Origin: Montifringilla adamsi | Taxonomy: Eukaryota > Chordata > Aves > Passeriformes > Passeridae | DNA: 64,000 nt | Assembly (NCBI GenBank): GCA_017590115.1 | Contig: JAGGNK010006659.1 | Span: 186,001 to 250,000, forward strand | Direction of reading: 5' to 3' | Part shown: piece after piece, positions 61,964 to 64,000 of the stretch | Layout: each line of letters begins with the position of its first letter | How positions within the stretch are numbered: position 1 is the first letter of the stretch | Translations under genes and position numbers: made by a program | Notes under the pieces: generated by a model | Seen by the model: the letters and a program-made list of their open reading frames with translations, nothing else | Database searches by the model: none | What the model was told of the DNA's origin: nothing

Positions 61964-62882
61964 ATAGAATAATCACAGAATCAAAGTATCATTATGAGTG
62001 GAAGGAACTTCTGGAAATCACTTAGTCCAACTCTCCTGCTAAAGAGTTTCACTTCAAGTACATAACACAGAACTTCCTCAGAGAAGGAACCTCCACAGCC
62101 TCTCTGGGCAGCCTGTTCCAGAGCTCTTTCACATTCAAAGTAAGGAAGTCTTTGCTGATATAGAGATCAAAGTCCCCGTGTTTCAGCTTGTGTGTGTTGC
62201 CCCTGTTGTCTTCTTGCTGGGCACCTCTGAAAAGAATCTGGCACCATCTTATTGACATCCATCCTTAAGATATTTGCATGCATTGATAAGAACTTCTCTC
62301 AGTTTCCTCTTCTCCAGACTAAACAAGTTCAGCTCCATCCGCCTTTCCTCAAAAGAAAAATGCTGCAATCATAATCAGAGACTTACACAGATCCCCTCTG
62401 GCGGTTGCCTGACTTTCTTGAACTGAGGAGCCCAGAATGGGACACAATACTCCAGATAACACGTCACCCATGGAGAAGAGGGGCAGGATCACCTCTCTCT
62501 GCCTGATAGCAATGCTTTTCCTAACACATCCTTGGCCACTAGGTCACACATGGACAGCTTGTTGTCCACTAGGATCCCAGGTCCTTCTCTGCAGAGTTGC
62601 TTTCCAGCAGATCAGTCCCCAGCCTGTGCTGCTGCCTGGAGTTATTCCTGCCCAGGTACTGACCTTGCATTTGAACTTCATGGGGTTCAACTCTCCAGCC
62701 TGCTCAGATCTCACTGAATTACAGCACTGCTTTGTGGTGTACCAGACACTTTGTCAAGTTTTGTACCATCAGCAAACTCGCTGAAGGTACTCTCTGTCCC
62801 TGCATCCAAGTCATTGATGAACAAGCTGAACAAGACTAGGTCCTGTAGTGACTCCTAGTGCTGGGGTGTGTTCCTGATCAGC
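61964..62882 (-). mobile_element. CR1 LINE, about 0.9 kb, minus strand, cut by an LTR
   Basis: Begins AGAATAATCACAGAATCAAA, then 'GCCTCTCTGGGCAGCCTG', 'TTGACATCCATCCTTAAG' and 'CATTTGAACTTCATGGGGTT', up to the RT catalytic region 'CATCAGCAAACTCGCTGAAG' near 62767. The minus strand there reads F-A-D-G rather than F-A-D-D. It continues with 'AAGTCATTGATGAACAAGC' and a decayed stretch to about 62880, where the ERVK LTR starts. The frame at 62049-62258 (minus) is its C-terminal RT. Confidence 0.9.
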
Positions 62883-63001
62883 TGTAGTTAAATGAAGTTA
62901 AGTTTTGTATGTCCCATCCTCCCCTTCATGTTAAAAGTGGTTCTGCCCTGTTTGTCTCCTCCCCCAAACCCCTGTCTATTTTCTTATCACCTCCCCTGTT
63001 G

Positions 63002-63153
63002 CCCCAGCAACCAATGTATTCTTTGTACTGTCCCTCCTTAGCGCCCTGCCTGTCACTCGGCAACCCGACCCTTCCCCCCCAGCAACCAATGTATCCTTTG
63101 TACTGTCCCTCCTTAGTGCCCTGCCTGTCACTCGGCAACCCAACCCTTCCCTC
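63002..63153 (+). repeat. 75-bp tandem repeat in U3 of the ERVK LTR
   Basis: CCCCAGCAACCAATGTAT at 63003 recurs at 63078 with the same following sequence to 'CACTCGGCAACCC' and 'ACCCTTCCC'. Only a few single-base differences separate the two copies (for example TATTC/TATCC, TAGCG/TAGTG, CCCGA/CCCAA). Confidence 0.95.
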
Positions 63154-63314
63154 GAGAACCTTCTCTCCAGGGGGTCGAGTGATTGGTTCAGGGGTCAGGG
63201 CTCCTCCCCAGGATACCCCGGGTTGGTCAAGCCAAGTTGTCAGTTCCTCCTTGCCCATTACCCCCTGGTCCTCTATTGGTTAGAGGCCAGGCCCCACCTT
63301 TGTACCCACCTCTC

Positions 63315-63322
63315 TTTATAAG
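63315..63322 (+). promoter_or_regulatory. TATA box of the ERVK LTR
   Basis: TTTATAAG, 69 bp upstream of the AATAAA. Transcription would be expected to start about 25-30 bp downstream. Confidence 0.8.
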
Positions 63323-63390
63323 TGACTGTCACCCTGTTAACACTGTCTCTGCCTTCTGGACATCCTCATTCCTCCAACTCCCCATCCTTC

Positions 63391-63396
63391 AATAAA
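63391..63396 (+). promoter_or_regulatory. Polyadenylation signal of the ERVK LTR
   Basis: AATAAA in 'CTTCAATAAACCCAG', the R-region signal. As this is the 5' LTR it would normally be skipped in favour of the 3' LTR copy. Confidence 0.8.
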
Positions 63397-63577
63397 CCCA
63401 GTTCCTCCAGAAGTCGGAGTCTGCCTTTTTCATCTCTTCTGTCAAAGCTAGCCAAGGCCTTTTAAGGCATACTCTCTCAGCCAAATCGAAGCGGAGAGTG
63501 TGTACTTTCAGCACTGCAGCTCGGGTGCCATCGGGCTCAGCTGGGCCGCCCTGAAGAGGGACACACACGGCTGCATT

Positions 63578-63595
63578 TGGCGCCCGACGTGGGGC
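63578..63595 (+). promoter_or_regulatory. Primer binding site, lysine tRNA type
   Basis: TGGCGCCCGACGTGGGGC lies two bases after the LTR's terminal CA. It matches the tRNA-Lys(1,2)-type site (TGGCGCCCAACGTGGGGC) at 17 of 18 bases. It primes minus-strand DNA synthesis and places the element in the K class. Confidence 0.93.
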
Positions 63596-64000
63596 GTGAG
63601 AAGAACGCCATGCCTCGCGGAAAGCGGACTTTGGGCTCCTATGCACCTTTGGGATTGCGACTGGAGTGACCTCATAAGTTTGTTTGGCTGCCAAACCACC
63701 TCTGGTAGAAGCAGGCCCGTCCTAGGGCAGCGCTCCCAGAGGGCCGGAGAAGGTAGCTCCAGCACCCTTGGAGTCTTCTCCAGGCAGAAGCCACCCCCTT
63801 GGACTTTTCGTTTTTCCCGTGGCCGGACTGACTTGGGAGAGAGGGCCCGTGTCCAGGCAAAGTCCAATTTTGCTGCTGACTGTAAGTGATCTTCTCTCTC
63901 CTCCTTTTCCTTATTCTTTTAGTACCCCTGTCTCCTGCCTGGCACCTTCTCTTAATAGAGGGGTCCAGGCATCCTGGGCTCCCTGTTAAGAGACCAGGTC
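63596..64000 (+). mobile_element. ERVK 5' leader, cut by the window end
   Basis: About 400 bp of untranslated leader of the same provirus. It is GC-rich and holds a consensus-like splice donor, GTAAGT at 63882-63887. I see no gag start that I can support before the window ends. Frames in this stretch (63500-63989, both strands) overlap one another, cross the primer binding site and have no Gag likeness. Confidence 0.8.
63882..63887 (+). promoter_or_regulatory. Candidate major splice donor of the ERVK
   Basis: GTAAGT, 286 bases after the primer binding site, where retroviruses usually place the donor for subgenomic env mRNA. Confidence 0.5.

Larger units (their letters stand above)
62883..63575 (+). 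mobile_element. ERVK-type 5' LTR, about 693 bp
   Basis: Starts TGTAGTTAAATG and ends GGCTGCA two bases before a lysine primer binding site, so the right edge is firm. The left edge is inferred from the TG and from the point where CR1 stops. U3 holds a 75-bp direct repeat (63002-63153) and CCAAT-type motifs (plus at 63010 and 63085, reverse at 63183 and 63274). TTTATAAG and AATAAA are intact and 70 bp apart. R/U5 after the signal is about 180 bp. CpG dinucleotides are common and the signals are undamaged, suggesting a young insertion. The rest of the provirus would lie to the right. Frames at 62909-63283 and 63389-63694 are shadows. Confidence 0.9.

Noticed and set aside
63002..63153. Possible CRISPR-like repeats
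   Set aside because: Two long tandem copies with no spacers, within a retroviral LTR of a vertebrate.
62909..63283. 124-residue plus frame with an internal protein repeat
   Set aside because: The repeat is the U3 DNA duplication; U3 here is promoter sequence.
63578..63595. tRNA-like sequence
   Set aside because: It matches only the complement of a tRNA 3' end, as expected for a primer binding site; no cloverleaf is present.
63500..63889. 129-residue plus frame in the ERVK
   Set aside because: Crosses U5, the primer binding site and the leader, which are not coding in retroviruses.
63882..63921. A 40-base intron
   Set aside because: Too short for vertebrate splicing; kept only as separate donor and acceptor-like signals.

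Overview
The window looks like noncoding, AT-rich nuclear DNA from a bird, most likely a songbird or near relative. The reasons are many decayed CR1 LINEs, several avian-type ERVL and other endogenous retrovirus LTRs, a young-looking ERVK 5' end, no recognisable SINEs, and abundant short microsatellites. The bird assignment is firm in my view. The songbird part is inference from LTR types I recognise from memory. I found no supportable host exon, tRNA, rRNA, snoRNA or CRISPR array. Every open reading frame is either a CR1 reverse-transcriptase remnant, a translation of a simple repeat, an LTR shadow, or a short frame with no family likeness. The stretch is therefore a gene desert or the inside of a large intron.

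Layout. Positions 1-8.7 kb are mostly unique AT-rich DNA with two CR1 copies (1.74-2.65 kb minus, 4.84-4.95 kb plus). A long minus-strand CR1 (8.72-10.32 kb) keeps a readable RT piece and abuts an old minus-strand ERVL LTR (10.32-10.96 kb). Next come a G-rich run (11.74 kb), a pentanucleotide microsatellite grown on a CR1 tail (13.5 kb) and a solo LTR with near-perfect ends (14.57-15.27 kb). Positions 15.3-31 kb are largely unique, with a CR1 3' half at 23.7-24.6 kb and a roughly 95-bp dispersed repeat pair (23.15 and 27.21 kb). Positions 31-39 kb hold a cluster of minus-strand CR1s and a plus-strand ERVL solo LTR (34.30-34.85 kb). Positions 39-46.7 kb are unique DNA with microsatellites. A 900-bp minus-strand solo LTR lies at 46.70-47.60 kb, a decayed plus-strand CR1 RT element at 48.52-50.03 kb, and a CR1 tail plus an ERVL LTR at 52.86-54.30 kb.

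The most unusual structure is at 55.01-61.66 kb. A 3.3-kb unit occurs twice in direct orientation with a constant 3,344-bp offset and no difference that I could see. The copies are separated by a 42-bp A-ending spacer and followed by a T15 run and a 57-base A run. This is either a very recent tandem duplication or an assembly duplication at a homopolymer. The window ends with a CR1 (61.96-62.88 kb) apparently interrupted by an ERVK 5' LTR (about 62.88-63.58 kb). That LTR has intact TATA and AATAAA signals, a 75-bp repeat in U3, a lysine-type primer binding site and about 400 bp of leader. The provirus body lies beyond the window.

Nothing here works together as a pathway. The history read from the sequence is repeated CR1 retroposition, several waves of retroviral insertion mostly reduced to solo LTRs, and one recent event at each of the 55-62 kb and 63 kb sites.
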